Positions 20,161 to 31,799 of a stretch of 64,000 nt of DNA are shown here, one piece after another. Where the stretch lies: the NCBI GenBank assembly GCA_029961685.1, contig JARWKL010000013.1, forward strand, positions 23,094,922 through 23,158,921. The letters are read 5' to 3'. The translations under genes and the position numbers were made by a program. The number at the start of each line of letters is the position of its first letter. Position 1 is the stretch's first letter. The notes beneath the pieces were generated by a model. The model saw only the letters and a list, made by a program, of their open reading frames with translations, did no database searches and was not told the DNA's origin. This stretch comes from Aristolochia californica. Lineage: Eukaryota > Streptophyta > Magnoliopsida > Piperales > Aristolochiaceae.

Positions 20161-20640
20161 AAACTGACCAGGCTTGATTCAACTTTTAAAATCCTTCATA
20201 TTTCTCCTTCTATTATCTCCTTCTATTATCTCCCTCATGCTAGGGGGTATCAGCGTGATTCTAGCTTGAAATAAAAAAGAAAAACAATTGTAATAATTAT
20301 CTCCTCCATCAAGGTGTCTTAAGGATCAGTACTAAACTGAACATAGACTCTCAATAAAAAAAATGGGAGATATATATAAAAAATCAAAATCAACCTCATA
20401 AGATTTTGAACAAAATAATGATGATAAAAATTTGGGTTCTAATAAAAAAAGTCTCAATGGACTTTTAAACGCCCAAATTTATATAAAAAAGGAACCAACT
20501 TAAGCAACACAGATGAGGTTAGCCCACAAAGCTATGTGAGAGTAAAAAAAAAAATGATAGGAGAAAGGTTACCAAAAAAAAGGGTTATGTGCGGAATGAA
20601 AAGGAAGAGATGACCATTACTATAATAAGAAGGATACTAT
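20160..20640 (-). repeat. Inverted fragment of the LTR-array family at 59900-62960
   Basis: The minus strand of 20165-20345 matches 62760-62950 in patches: 'ccttgatggaggagataat', then 'gagggagataat' and 'tatgaaggattttaaaag'. A diverged, truncated copy in opposite orientation. Confidence 0.5.
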
Positions 20641-20795
20641 AACGCTAGAACTAAAATAACTTAACAAATGTGACCAAGTTTGACCTCAAAAAATCTGTAG
20701 GGTGACCAAATTTTTTTAGAGTTGAAGATGCGAAAGATACGCAACTGATGCAGACAAGCAAGCCAACACTATAGAAGAGATCCCCAGCTAATCGT

Positions 20796-21191
20796 TGTTA
20801 GCCTATCATGAATTTCTAAATAACAGTACGAAATTCATTGAATAAGAATTAAACAGAAGTCCAAAAACCTTACCTCTATCCATTCGATTAAATTCCGAAA
20901 ACTTCACCGGAGTTTTCTGCGTCTGGCTCTTCCGCTCTCTGATCACTCTCTGTGATGGTGTAAACTGAAGGTTTGTACAAGTGAACGAGATTGGGGACCA
21001 AACCTCTATTTATAAGTCAAACTCCCATCAAGCTTATCGGCTTCTGTAACTGCCGATGGGAAGATGTGGGTCTTAAGCCTCCATGGACGTGGGAACGTGG
21101 TCTTCCGAAACGCCACCACGTTCTCCATGAAAGACATTGGCCAATTGCTTCCGAAACTTAAAGGAAGTTGGACCAACCTCTATAGTTAACA
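20796..21191 (-). repeat. 3' LTR of the second copia element (396 bp)
   Basis: Ends TGTTA and TAACA are inverted. It matches the partial LTR at 26791. Confidence 0.8.
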
Positions 21192-21471
21192 TTCTCCCAC
21201 TTGGTCCACACTTTTAGTGTAATCTGAATCCCATTGATAATATGCATTTAAGTCATAAATACATGAATCATGGCGATAGGTCCTCTGATAACGAGTATTA
21301 CCTTCCATGTATTACAATGTATTTATTTCTTATACTTTATGAATAAACCCTATGTTTATTCTTGGTCCAACACAGATGATTTTCTCAAAATTAAAGTGCA
21401 CTTAAATATGAGAAAAAACATAACGATAATTAAGAATTTCATTAAAATAACATTTTTCATACAATGAAAAA

Positions 21472-21850
21472 TTACATAATAGAACTAAGTCCCATATTCA
21501 CAACATGATCCTTGAGTTTAAACAATGGCATGCCCTTAGTCAAAGGATCAACTATCATTGTGCTTATGTGCTCAATGACCACTTTCTTTTCTTGAATACG
21601 ATCTCTTATGGCCAAATACTTTATGTCAATGTGTTTACTTCGACTTCCACTATTGTTGTTCTTGGCCATAAAAACAACAGCTGAATTATCACAATACATT
21701 CTCAATGGCCTAGAGATAGAATCCATAATTATAAGCCCAGAAATGAAACTCTTATGCCATACACCATGTGAAGTAGCCTCAAAACAGGAAATTAGCTCGG
21801 CTTCCATAGTCGACGTGGCAGTCAAGTCTGTTTGGCACTCCTCCATGATA
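21472..21850 (-). pseudogene. copia RNase H domain
   Basis: The minus frame reads QTDLTATSTMEAELISCFEA, MYCDNSAVVFMAKNN, SRSKHIDIKYLAIRDR and VDPLTKGMPL, the typical copia RNase H C-terminus. It is the best preserved part, with an open frame of 124 codons. Confidence 0.85.
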
Positions 21851-22028
21851 TTGCTCTACTGGCCATTAAGGAAATGTATCCTGATGTTGATTTGCGAGAA
21901 TCAATACAGTCAGCAAAATAAGAATCTAAGTAACCAATGACTTCTAGATTATTCATGTAGTATTTGGTTCCTCGAAGGTACCTCATTACTTTCTTTACAG
22001 CTCTTCAGTGGTCAAACCCGAGATTACT

Positions 22029-23154
22029 CTAATATCGCCCCAACATTTCAACAGCAAATGCAATATCAAGTATTGTGAAGACTTGAACATACATCAGACT
22101 TCTGACAGTAGAAGCATATGGAAAGTCTTTCATTTGTTCCCTTTCAAAGTCGTTCTTTGGGAATTGGTTCAAATTGAACCTATCACCCTTCACAATGGGA
22201 GCTACACTTGGTGAACAATCCTTCATCCGAAATCTCTCTAATACTTTATTAATACAGGTTTCCTAAGACAGACCTAAGATACCTCAAAATCTGTCTCTAT
22301 GAATCTTAATGCCAATAACATAAGATGCCTCACCCATATCCTTCATATCGAAATTGTTTCACCTCATGTAGAAAACTTTTATCATTGGTTGTTAGCAAAA
22401 TGCCATCCACATATAAAACAAGAAAATAGATTTTACTCCCACTGACCTTCTGGTATATACATTGATCCATAATGCTTTTCACAAAACCGAATGAAGAAAT
22501 TACATTATGGAATTTCAAATACCATTGGTGGGATGTTTGTTTTAATCCATATATTGATTTTTTTAGCTTGCAAACCAATTGCTCACCATCACTAGAGGGG
22601 AATCCTTCAAGTTGTTTCATGTAAACTTTCTCCTCTAGATCTCCATTGAGAAATGCCGTTTTCACATCTATTTGTTACAATTCTAAGTCAAAATGGGTTA
22701 CTAATGCCAAAATAATGTGCAAGGAATCTTTCTTAGATACAAGAGAAATTTTTTCCTTGTAATGGATTCCTTCTTTCTGAGTGAATCCCTTAGTAGCCAG
22801 TCTTGCCTTGTATCGCTCAATGTTGCCTAATGAGTATTTCTTTGTTTTAAAGACCCATTTATATCCAATGGCTTTAAATCCACTAGGCAACTCAACAAGA
22901 TCCCAGACTCCGTTATTCTTCAATGAATTCATTTCTTCCTTCATGGCATTGTGCCATAATTCTGATTCTTTGCAACTCATAACTTCTGAAAAATACTTGG
23001 GATCATTTGCAGCTCCAATGTCAGATTCTTGCAAATACACAATATAATCATCAGGAATTGTTGATCTCATGAGTCTAGTAGATCTTCTTAATGTTGAACC
23101 ATAATTTTCCTGAGAAGTATGTGGTTCAACTAGTTGTTCAAAAGTGTTTGGCAA
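22029..23154 (-). pseudogene. copia reverse transcriptase domain
   Basis: Two minus frames (22675-23154, 22330-22665) hold the RT: WHNAMKEEMNSLKNNGVWDL, GYKWVFKTK, KARLATKGFTQKEGI, then MKTAFLNGDLEEKVYMKQ, KKSIYGLKQTSHQWY and LVLYVDGILL. The catalytic YVDD reads YVDG. A frame break lies between the D(V)KTAFL block and the preceding RT fingers near 22670. 22029-22226 holds the following MKDCSPSVAPIVKGD stretch. Confidence 0.85.
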
Positions 23155-23199
23155 CTTTTGAACTACCTGATCTGCTGGAATGTCATTAGCATTTTGAGA

Positions 23200-24300
23200 A
23201 ACTTAAATGAATGGTTGTTCAACACCAGTTTGTATTGGAGGGGTATTGTAAACTATAACCAATCTTTCACTTGAGGTAGAAGGCTGACAGTCTAAAAGAT
23301 CCTTCTTAGAAACTATGTTCCGAGTTGGATTGCTCCAACTAATCAAGTCATTTTCAATAAACTTTGCATTTCTTGATTCCACAATCCTAATGCTGTGAGA
23401 TGGACAATAAAAACTGTAACCTTTGGACCTTTCAGCATATCCAATGAAATACCCACTAATAGTCCTAGTGTCCAGCTTCTTCTCTTGTGGATTATGAATT
23501 CTCACTTCAAACAGGCATCCCCAAACGCGCATATGTCACAAACTCGGTTTCCAACCTTTCCATGATTCAAATGGCGTTTTAGGAACATCCTTGGTTGGAA
23601 CTCGATTTAATATATGCATTGCCATTTAAGTGCTTCAGCCCACAAGGATTTAAGAAGATTGGAGTTGTTACGCATACCCCGCACCATGTCTAATAATGTT
23701 CGGCTTCTTCTTTATGCTACACCATTGTGGTCTGGAGAGCCAGGCATGGTATATTGGGCCACAATCCCATGTTCTTGAAGAAACTTTGCAAATGGCCCAG
23801 GTGGTTGTTCATTCTATGTGTATCTACAATAGTATTCTCAACCTCTATCTGATCTCACGATCTTAATTTTCTTACCACATTGTGTCTCTACTTCGGCCTT
23901 AAAGATCTTAAAGGCATCCAATGCTTCATGCTTGTGAGAAAGCATGTAGAGATACATATATCGTGAATAATCATCTATAAAAGAGATGAAATATTTCTAA
24001 CCATATGAGTCTATGTCTGGACTACATATATCAGTATGTATGATTTCTAATATGGCTGAACTCCTATGGGCACCTTTCTTTGACTTGTTACTCTGCTTTC
24101 CCTTAATGCAGTCTATACAAGTCTCAAAATCAGTAAAATCCAAAGTATTAAATACTCCTTCATTTACTAATCTCTTAATCCTTTCCATGGAGATATGACC
24201 TAAACTTTGGTGCTACAATGTAGAGGAATCCTCATTAATAACACTTCTTTTAGTACCAGTATGAACATGCATTGAATCATAAGTGGCATTGTTTTGTAAA
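23200..24300 (-). pseudogene. copia integrase domain
   Basis: The minus strand includes FETCIDCIKGKQSNKSKKGA (zinc region and linker, 23997-24188), the HTDIC catalytic start, and at 23203-23532 MRVWGCLFEVRIHNPQEKKLD with SGYFIGYAERSKGY (C-terminal part). Several stops lie between the blocks. Confidence 0.8.
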
Positions 24301-24399
24301 TTTAAGCGATAAAGACCATCAGACAAAATACCATTCCCAACACAATCAGACTTATAAAATAAACTGATATGTGAGTCTGAAAAAGTAAAGGAATAACCA

Positions 24400-25450
24400 T
24401 AAGGTACAAGTCTTTAAACAGAAATCAAGTTCCTAGAAAAACTTGGAACAATAAAGGTCTTATCTAATTTTAAAACAAACCCACAACTTAAAATTAAAAA
24501 GTAAGTTCCTCTTGCTTCCACATGTGAACTCATTTTGTCTCCTGAGAAGATGTTATGCTCACTTCCCACTAGTTTCCTTAGGTTATGCAAACCCTGCAAG
24601 GAATTCGAGATGTGGACTGTTGATCTAAAATCAATCCACCATGTGTGTAATATTAACATTAACCATATTAGATTCATAACAAACAAATGAGGTTGGTTTA
24701 CCTTTGTCAGCAAGTCATTTCTGAAACTTGGCGCATTCCTTCTTCGTGTGTCCCTTCTTTTTACAGAAAAAATACTTGGAATACTTCTTGTTCCAGCTAC
24801 CCTTCCCTTTCAGTTTGGCTTGTTGTTTTTCCTTTCCATGTGTTGCCAGCATGACACTTTCTCCTTGTTCCATCACTAGTCTCCCTTCTTCTTAAACACA
24901 CATGGTCAAAAGTTCATTAATTGACCATTTATCCTTATGTGTGTTGTAGGATATTTTGAAGGGTCCATATTGGTGCAGAAGGGTATTAAGGATGTAGTGC
25001 ACTAGGAAAGATTCCGACATATCAACCTCGAGTTTCTTCAATTGTGCCGCAATATCCCTCATTTGCATGATGTGCTCGCACACACTTTGTATACTGGTGA
25101 GCCGGAGGGATGAGAGTTTCATAATTAGGGTGCTTGTTCGAGCCTTGTTTGAAGTGACAAATTGCTCATTAATGGCTTTTAGCAAGTCTTTGACCTTTCC
25201 ATGTTGGTTGACGGAACCACGAATACCAGCAGAAATTCTCGTTTTAATGAACATCATGCTGAGGCGATTAGATCACTCCCATAGTTCATAAAGCGCGATG
25301 TCAGCTGCAATGCTGGTATTAGTTATTGCTGGTGGTTCATCTTTCCTAATAGCATAGTCAATATCCATCCACCCTAAATGAAGAAGAATTCTCTTCCTCC
25401 ATACCTTATAGTTATCTCCCTTAAGATCAGGGATTTCACAACGAATATTA
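24400..25450 (-). pseudogene. copia gag and protease remnant
   Basis: gag: SVNQHGKVKDLLKAINEQFV, LIMKLSSLRLTSIQSVCEHI and FLVHYILNTLLHQYGPFK (24892-25257). The zinc knuckle near 24770 reads FFCKKKGHTKKECAKF, lacking the first cysteine. The protease at 24600-24640 reads WWIDFRSTVHI where WWIDSGA(T)VH is usual, so the DSG triad is lost. Confidence 0.75.
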
Positions 25451-25459
25451 GAGAAATTG

Positions 25460-26775
25460 ACAGGTTGTAGAACTGCATAAAATTACAAATGACATGCTTA
25501 TGTTAAAATCGAGGCTTGAATCAATATCATGCTTTACCAATGTAAATCATGCTTAAAAATTGAATCTATTGACATAAAAAAATGTTTGTGGGCTAAAATT
25601 TTTAATTCAAGCAGATTCATTATTCTTTAGGATTAAACTTTATGATAAAACTATCAAATTATTTATGAAATCATAATTCCTGTGGGTAAATTATGAATAA
25701 TTTGATATTTTATCCTAACTAATAAACTCAAATACAATAAAAATTCATGTGGGATAAAATTTATTATATTAAGTCAAATTAGTTACAATTAATGTCTAAA
25801 ATATACTTTATGTGATCCTAATCATAATATATATAATTTTTTATGCAATTAAAGATGTTGTGGCTACTCTCTAATTAATAAAAAATTATATGGATCACTA
25901 GACATTAAATTGCATAAGGCGAAATTTTTTCTTGAGAATATATAAATTGCATAAACTTAACCAACACTAACAAGTAAGCATGCTGCACAAATATTCTCAT
26001 ATATATGCATAATTTTAAAACTATAATATTATGCATAACTTTAATTTAATGCATTTAACTATATGTAAAAAATGCATTAAAAAAACACATTACTGAAATT
26101 ATATGTCTAAATTTCAACAAATAAGACATACGACGCCGAGTTTAGTGGTTGCGCACGGGTTCAAATCCCGCCGGCGCAAAAAAATTAGTTTTGAGAACCG
26201 AGTCGACTCGGTCCTCTTCGACGATTCTCCTCAGCGATTCTAAGCGGTTAGCCAACTCAACCCGTCCAAGTCAACTCGAACCCTTTTTTTTATTTTTTTA
26301 TTTACACTGAGTCGCCTCAGCTTGTGACTCGGTTGCCGCGTTGGAATGACGAGTTGACTCAACACTTATTTACAAATAAACCTTACAACTTTAATTTTAT
26401 TTTTTCTGTGCGGGAGGTCCTCTTCAACCTTCGACCGCGCACAGAAAATTTGTTCGCCGGCAAACCTATTAGAAATGTCGCCAGCGCCGGCTCCGACATG
26501 TTATTGCGACGCCAGAGAGAATCGTGGACTGTCGCCGTGGTGAGCTCACAGAGAGCTTACAACGAGTAGTCAGTGGTGCTATTCTGTTCGATGTCAACGT
26601 CGGAAAACCGTTCGGAATGATCGTCGGTGCAGGTGTCAACTTCCTACGCTATTCATCGCTGATGCGAGAGCCCACTCTCTCGCATGCAGAGAGCGTAAAA
26701 TTTATGTAAACAGAGAGCAAAAACAGAGCATTTACATTAAGGCTCAAATGGAACCGATGCAAAGGATCAGAGGTC
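25460..26775 (-). other. Leader of the second copia element
   Basis: About 1.3 kb of AT-rich sequence with no reading frame between the primer site and gag, longer than is usual for copia leaders. It contains the tRNA-like motif at 26132-26180 and a GC-rich stretch at 26180-26700. Confidence 0.4.
26130..26180 (+). other. tRNA-like relic with B-box
   Basis: GACGCCGAGTTTAGTGGTT is followed by GCGCACGGGTTCAAATCCCG and CCGGCGCA. The second part is a T-arm (B-box GGTTCAAATCC) and 3' acceptor strand; the first resembles the 5' acceptor and D-arm. Five bases of the acceptor stem can pair. The anticodon arm is missing, so this is not a working tRNA. It could be a tRNA pseudogene or SINE head. Confidence 0.4.
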
Positions 26776-26790
26776 TTCTCTGATACCAAC
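26776..26790 (-). other. Primer binding site of the second copia element
   Basis: Plus TTCTCTGATACCAAC, immediately left of the LTR at 26791. The minus strand TGGTATCAGAGAA is the tRNA-Met type site. Confidence 0.75.
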
Positions 26791-26936
26791 TGTTAGCCTA
26801 TCATAAATTTCTAAATAACAGTACAAAATTCATTGAATAAGAATTAAACAGAAGTCCAAAAATCTTACCTCTATCCATTCAATCAAATTCTGTAAACTTC
26901 ACCAGAGTTCTCTGCGTTTGGCTCATCCCGTCTCAA
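26791..26936 (-). repeat. Truncated 5' LTR of the second copia element
   Basis: It aligns with 20796-20940 and stops at 'ggctcatcccgtctc'. What follows (poly-A and AT-rich DNA) is unrelated. Confidence 0.8.
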
Positions 26937-27116
26937 ACCAAAAAAATAATTTTATTAACATAAACAACTATAATAGAGGTTGATCATTAAGTCCTTCTTA
27001 TTCTCGCTCAAATTCATCCCTACAATCATCTCCTCTCTCTATGTCTCCAAATGTGTTATCTCTTCTTGTTCTTTTCTCCTACTTTGTGTTTTTGTCTCCT
27101 CGTTTTTTTCGTTACC

Positions 27117-27725
27117 TTCGTGAATATTTAAAGCATACTTTTCCCGTAATCGCTTGCCATAATTATACAAATCAAACAGATTTCGGTTTGTTATGATCAG
27201 GACCACCTTCGGCATTTAAGCAATGCAGTACTACTAGCGTCTTCGAGCCACATTGATGCTTGTCAGGGAACACCTGGCTGTCCAATTGAAGGCTTTCTGC
27301 ATCCGTGTGCCACACTATGACGCTGTTAATGCCCATTAAAGAGCTTTGTCCCTACCCCGGCTAACCATCAGCGGCCCTGTCCGTTCTTTTTACTCCACCA
27401 CTTTTAATTGGAATCGTCGTCTTCAATGACCGAGTCTTCTCGTTAGTTCAACTCTTCTATTCTCTCTGGTCATCTTCTTCTTCCTATTCACTTGATCGGA
27501 AGACCATTGCAGACAGTGCCATGGAGATTGTGACCGTCTAGAGCAATACTTAACAATCAATTGTAACTATCAAAGCCAAAAACATCTTTTCAACTTCGCC
27601 AATAGCACGAGCTAACTGTAGTTGATGTTGTGTAAACCGAAATTGAAGTTAAAATACCAAATAGCAGGACATGCCGGGGAAAACACATGCTGAAGGGCAA
27701 AGACTTTGTTCAACAATTTTATAGC
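27117..27725. repeat. ~0.6 kb direct repeat, copy 1
   Basis: It matches 28718-29345 at high identity, from 'gtgaatatttaaagcatact' to 'gctgaagggcaaagac'. No coding potential is evident. Copy 1 has small insertions and deletions relative to copy 2. Confidence 0.8.
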
Positions 27726-28717
27726 TGTGTTTGATTTTTGTTTGGTGTGTAATTAGTTTATATTTCTTATTCACTCTTATTAGGGTGAAGGGTATACTTG
27801 TAATATTGATAATTTTGATACCTATAAATATATCTTATGAGGGAAATTAAAAAAAGTCCAAAACCCTAATTTCCTCCTCCTCTTTTGCCTCACGTATTCT
27901 TCTCTCTCTCTCCATGACCGAAATCCATAGAGTCCTGAAAATCAATATTAGTGTTAGAGCACTAGATGTAAAGTGCATTAGAAAATATTTTCCTGTGTTA
28001 GTACCCAAAATGAAAAATATAATGTAAACAAGAGAATAAGTTACTTTTTATAATATGGTTACTCCCTAATAAGTAATTTAATATAGTATTATAATATATT
28101 AATATAATAATTTATTAAATAAAATATTTCAGTAATAAATTAAGATAGATTACAGTTTAATCTAAATTAATATCATAATTACATGTGAAAATTAATTGGT
28201 GTACTAATTAATTATAAAAATAGAATAATTAAAAAAATACATGATCAAATGTTTACTTTAACTATATTTTAATTATCACTCTTAAATCACTCATTTAATA
28301 TAATAATAAAAATAATAAATAAAATATTTTATTAATAACATAAAATAGATTTTTACGTAGTATAAATTAATAACAACACGAGGGAGGCTGAGAGCGAATC
28401 ACTCATTTAATATAATAATAAAAATAATAAATAAAATATTTTATTAATAACATAAAATAGATTTTTACGTAGTATAAATTAATAACAACACGAGGGAGGC
28501 TGAGAGCGGGAGGACAGGAGGGAGTGACGATGCCAAGAAAATTCACCCACTTAACCAGGAACGAGTTCAAGTGAATGAATAAGTTCATCCACTTAAATTT
28601 GCCTTCCGTGTGTGCACTAATGCATTCGGGGTCAAGTGAGTGTAATCACTTCATTTTACTTGACCCTCACGTCACTAACACCCCGTTATATGGGTACGTA
28701 CCCAATTTTATCTGTAA
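27726..28717. repeat. AT-rich insertion between the repeat copies
   Basis: The part 27930-28520 is extremely AT-rich and resembles 42120-42620 (shared patterns 'agagaataagt', 'ataataaaaataa', 'tagatttttacgta'), so it is probably a non-autonomous relative of the Harbinger element. 28540-28690 has hairpin-prone 'agttcatccactta' words. No gene. Confidence 0.45.
28284..28507. repeat. Tandem duplication of a 112-bp unit
   Basis: Two virtually identical head-to-tail units (28284-28396, 28397-28507) each run from 'tcactcatttaatataataa' to 'gagggaggctgagagcg'. Confidence 0.85.
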
Positions 28718-29345
28718 GATCTTCATGGATATTTAAGCATACTTTTTCCCGTAATCGCATAATTATACAAATCCAACAGATTTCGGTTTGTACTGATCAG
28801 GACCACCTGGTCAATTGTTCTCCTCCACCTTCGGCATTTAAGCAATCCAGTACTACTAGCGTCTCCTAGCCCATTGATGCTTGTCAGGGAACACGTGGCT
28901 GTCCAATTTAAGGCTTTCGACATCTGTGTGCCACATTATGACGCTGTTAATGCCCATTAAAGAGCTTGGTCCCTACCCCGGCTAACCATCAGCGGCCCTG
29001 TCGTTTCTTTTTACTCCACCACTTTTAATTGGATTCGTCGTCTTCAATCACCGAGTTTTCTCGTATTCTCTCTGGTCATTTTCTTCTTCCTATTCACATG
29101 ATCGGAAGACCATTGCAGACAATTCCACGGAGATTGTGACCGTCTAGAGCAATACTTAACAATCAATTGTAACTATCAAAGCCAAAAACAAGGAAATGAT
29201 CTTTTCAACTTCGCCAATAGCACGAGCTAATTACAGTTGATGTTGTGTAAACTGAAATTGAAGTTAAAATACCAAATAGCAGGACATGCAGGGCAAAACA
29301 CCTGCTGAAGGGCAAAGACTAAGGGCAAAGACTATGTTGTGTTTA
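28718..29345. repeat. ~0.6 kb direct repeat, copy 2
   Basis: Second copy of 27117-27725, with a short internal tandem duplication near 29310 ('gggcaaagacta' twice). Confidence 0.8.
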
Positions 29346-29423
29346 AGAATTTTATAGGCAAGACAATGGGGCGTTTAGACCATGAGGGGTTCAAATTTGC
29401 TTAGTCCATGTATTGAGCATAAG

Positions 29424-30541
29424 TGATACGGAGGACGAAGCCATGGTGTCGCCAGACACTAAGGAGGAAGACTATGCGAGTCCAAAGCACAACAACAACA
29501 GCGATGGCCAAGACTAAGTGCAAAGGCATGGCCCAAAGGGGTGCACGCATATGACCAACCTGACCACAACTGCCGAGGAACAAGACGCACTAGAGTTGGC
29601 CAGACGGATAGCCGAGCACCAAGACGCGCAATGGCCCCAACAGCCGCTAGAGACAGAAATCGAAAACGCAACAGACGCACGTGCGGCGCACAACAAGCAA
29701 AACGCGGGCGCGCACGGCCCAGGGAGAGGGCGCATTGGCGTTTGGGGTTGCACGAAGGCGCCTCGCGCTGAAGGATGAATATGGAGTTGCCGAAGCTGAA
29801 ATGCGCGTGCGGCGTGAAAGCTGTGGGCGCGCAAGCGCATGAGGCAACAACGCGGGAGCCCAGCGCATTTGGGGTTGCCATGCTGGTCCCGCAACGCGCG
29901 CGTGCGTGCGCATGCAAAGTGGCAAAATCTGGGAGGTTACCATTTCGGGAGAGATTCCTCTTCAGCCACTCCCATACGTTCCCTATGACAACTAGGACTC
30001 ATTTGAACACTGACTGAGCGGGCAAACGAATGGAGACACCTAAGACGTCCACATACAAGATTGAGTTAAAAAAAGAGCAAATCAAGGGATTTGGATAGGG
30101 AGCAAATCAAGGGATTTGATAAGGGAGAATAAAATCAAGGAGACATTTTTTAATAAGGGATAATCTTTGCTCTCATTGGACGGAAGCATGAGAGAAGGGA
30201 GAGGTCGAAACCTATAAATTCCATGGCTGACTACCCTTGTATGATTTCAGATAGCTTGTAAAGCATAGACGTGAGGGAGAGTTTTTGTAGAGTGTTGGCC
30301 TTCCACCTTAGACAACCACTCCTTGTAATATTTTCTAGCATTAATACAAAGTTACTTTCTCTCCCAATTCCATTATCTTTCTACCTTTTCATTGCTCGTA
30401 CTTCATTTGAGAGGAAGGAGTTTGCAACATTGATCTAAGGGGTGAGAGGTTGTACTACCTTTGACAGATTAAAGGTAGGCCTTCACGGGAGTTGGAGTTC
30501 CTCTAGCCTAAGTGAGTTTAGGCTCATTTGACCTCATGACA
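29424..30541 (+). repeat. 5' LTR of the chromovirus (1,118 bp)
   Basis: Begins TGATACGGAGGACG and ends CATGACA. It has a CpG-rich middle (29580-29900, many 'gcgcgc' words), then ATAAAT near 30214 as a possible TATA-like site ('cctataaattcc') ahead of the R region. Confidence 0.85.
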
Positions 30542-30544
30542 AAC

Positions 30545-30558
30545 TGGTATCAAAGTGT
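30545..30558 (+). other. Primer binding site of the chromovirus
   Basis: TGGTATCAAAGTG three bases after the LTR, a tRNA-Met type site with one change. Confidence 0.75.
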
Positions 30559-30570
30559 TTGTTGCAATCA

Positions 30571-31690
30571 ATGGCTTCAACAAGTGGGGAAGACGCTTCA
30601 AGAGCAAGACAATTGGTAAGTGACTTCGAAAACCAATTTCTTTCCATTGAAGATCGTCTTTCTGGTCTTATGCGCCTCCAAGCGACTTCAGAGGACCTTC
30701 TGTCCAGACAAGTCGAGGAGGGCATTAGGCAAGCACTGGAAGAAAGATATCCAAGCCCGGAATGGCTCTATGGCTTGGAAGAAGACGTGAGGACTTCACT
30801 AGCTGTGATGCGTGTTGATCTCAAGGAAGCTATGCAAGAGATGAGCGCAAGGATGGATGATTTGTGCGCACAGTTCTCTCTCCATGAACGTGCTCTTGCA
30901 AGTGGAGGCAACACCCAAGGGAACGCCAAGATAAAGGTACCTGAACCTAAGTCTTTTATCGGCAAAACATATCCAAAGGTCATAGATAATTTTTTATGGT
31001 AAGTGGAGAAGTATTTTCATGCAAACAAGCTATCAGACGAACAAGCTAAGGTTAGTACTATTGTCATGTTCTTATCTGATGATGTTATACTCTGGTGGAG
31101 AAGACGCATGGGAGATGAGCAAGAGGGAGAGGACCCAATCCACACTTGGGACGATTTCAAGAGGGAGCTGTAGAGGCAGTTCTTTTTGGAAGATGTCGAG
31201 TACCAAGCAAGGAAGGGACTTCGTGCATTGACACAGAAAGACACCATTAGAGAGTATGTACAATCCTTCACTTCCCTTATGCTTTGTATCTCCAACATGT
31301 CAGATAAAAATTGTCTCTTTTCCTTTCTTGATGGCTTACGTCCATGGGCTGAGCAAGAATTCAGAAGACGGGAAGTAAAGACATTAGCTTTAGCTTGATC
31401 TACTGTTGAAAAGTTAACCGAATACGAGAGAAAGAATGATTCGGTTAACAAAGTATCTATGGAAAATAACAATGGTAAAACAAATTTTAAGAAGAAAGAG
31501 AAAGGGGAGAAGAAGTCATGGGCAAAGGACGCCAAGGCTAGGCCGGAAGAGAAGAAAAGAGGAGACAAACAAAAAAAAAGGTCTATTGTTTCATATGCGA
31601 GGGAGAACACTATGCGAGGGATTGTCCTAAAAAGAGGTTCTTCAATGCTGCTCAAACTGAGACGAATAATGGAGGAATTGAGCCTAGGAT
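30571..31690 (+). pseudogene. Chromovirus gag
   Basis: Start MASTSGEDASRARQLVSD at 30571. A coiled N-terminus (SIEDRLSGLMRLQ, LEEDVRTSL) is followed by the capsid part FHANKLSDEQAKVS, FLSDDVILWWRRR, TWDDFKREL and LFSFLDGLRPWAEQEFRRR. A zinc knuckle CX2CX3HX4C (CFICEGEHYARDC) lies at about 31590-31628 in a frame shifted after a run of A. Stops at 31001, 31170 and 31396. Gag would package the RNA. Confidence 0.8.
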
Positions 31691-31799
31691 GGGCTCCCTA
31701 ACACTTCTCAATGCTGTTGTCCGTTCAAAGGAGGAGAAGGCCACAACTTCCTTTCGAAGGAGGTTAGGTGCCTAAAGATACGAGGAGAGAAAGATGAGA

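Larger units (their letters stand above)
20796..26936 (-). mobile_element. Second Ty1/copia retrotransposon, minus strand
   Basis: Complete 3' LTR (20796-21191, TGTTAGCC...GTTAACA) and a truncated 5' LTR (26791-26936, the first ~146 bp match). On the minus strand, gag, protease, integrase, reverse transcriptase and RNase H follow in copia order from right to left. The purine tract (plus 'ttctcccacttgg') follows the left LTR. Frames are broken and protease and knuckle residues are changed, so it is dead. The loss of most of the 5' LTR removed its promoter. Confidence 0.85.

Noticed and set aside
26130..26180. Functional tRNA gene
   Set aside because: No anticodon arm and an incomplete acceptor stem, so only a relic is supported.
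29459..29943. Overlapping long frames on both strands
   Set aside because: They fall in the CpG-rich LTR core and recur in the 3' LTR (35170-35914); high GC lowers stop frequency and there is no known domain.
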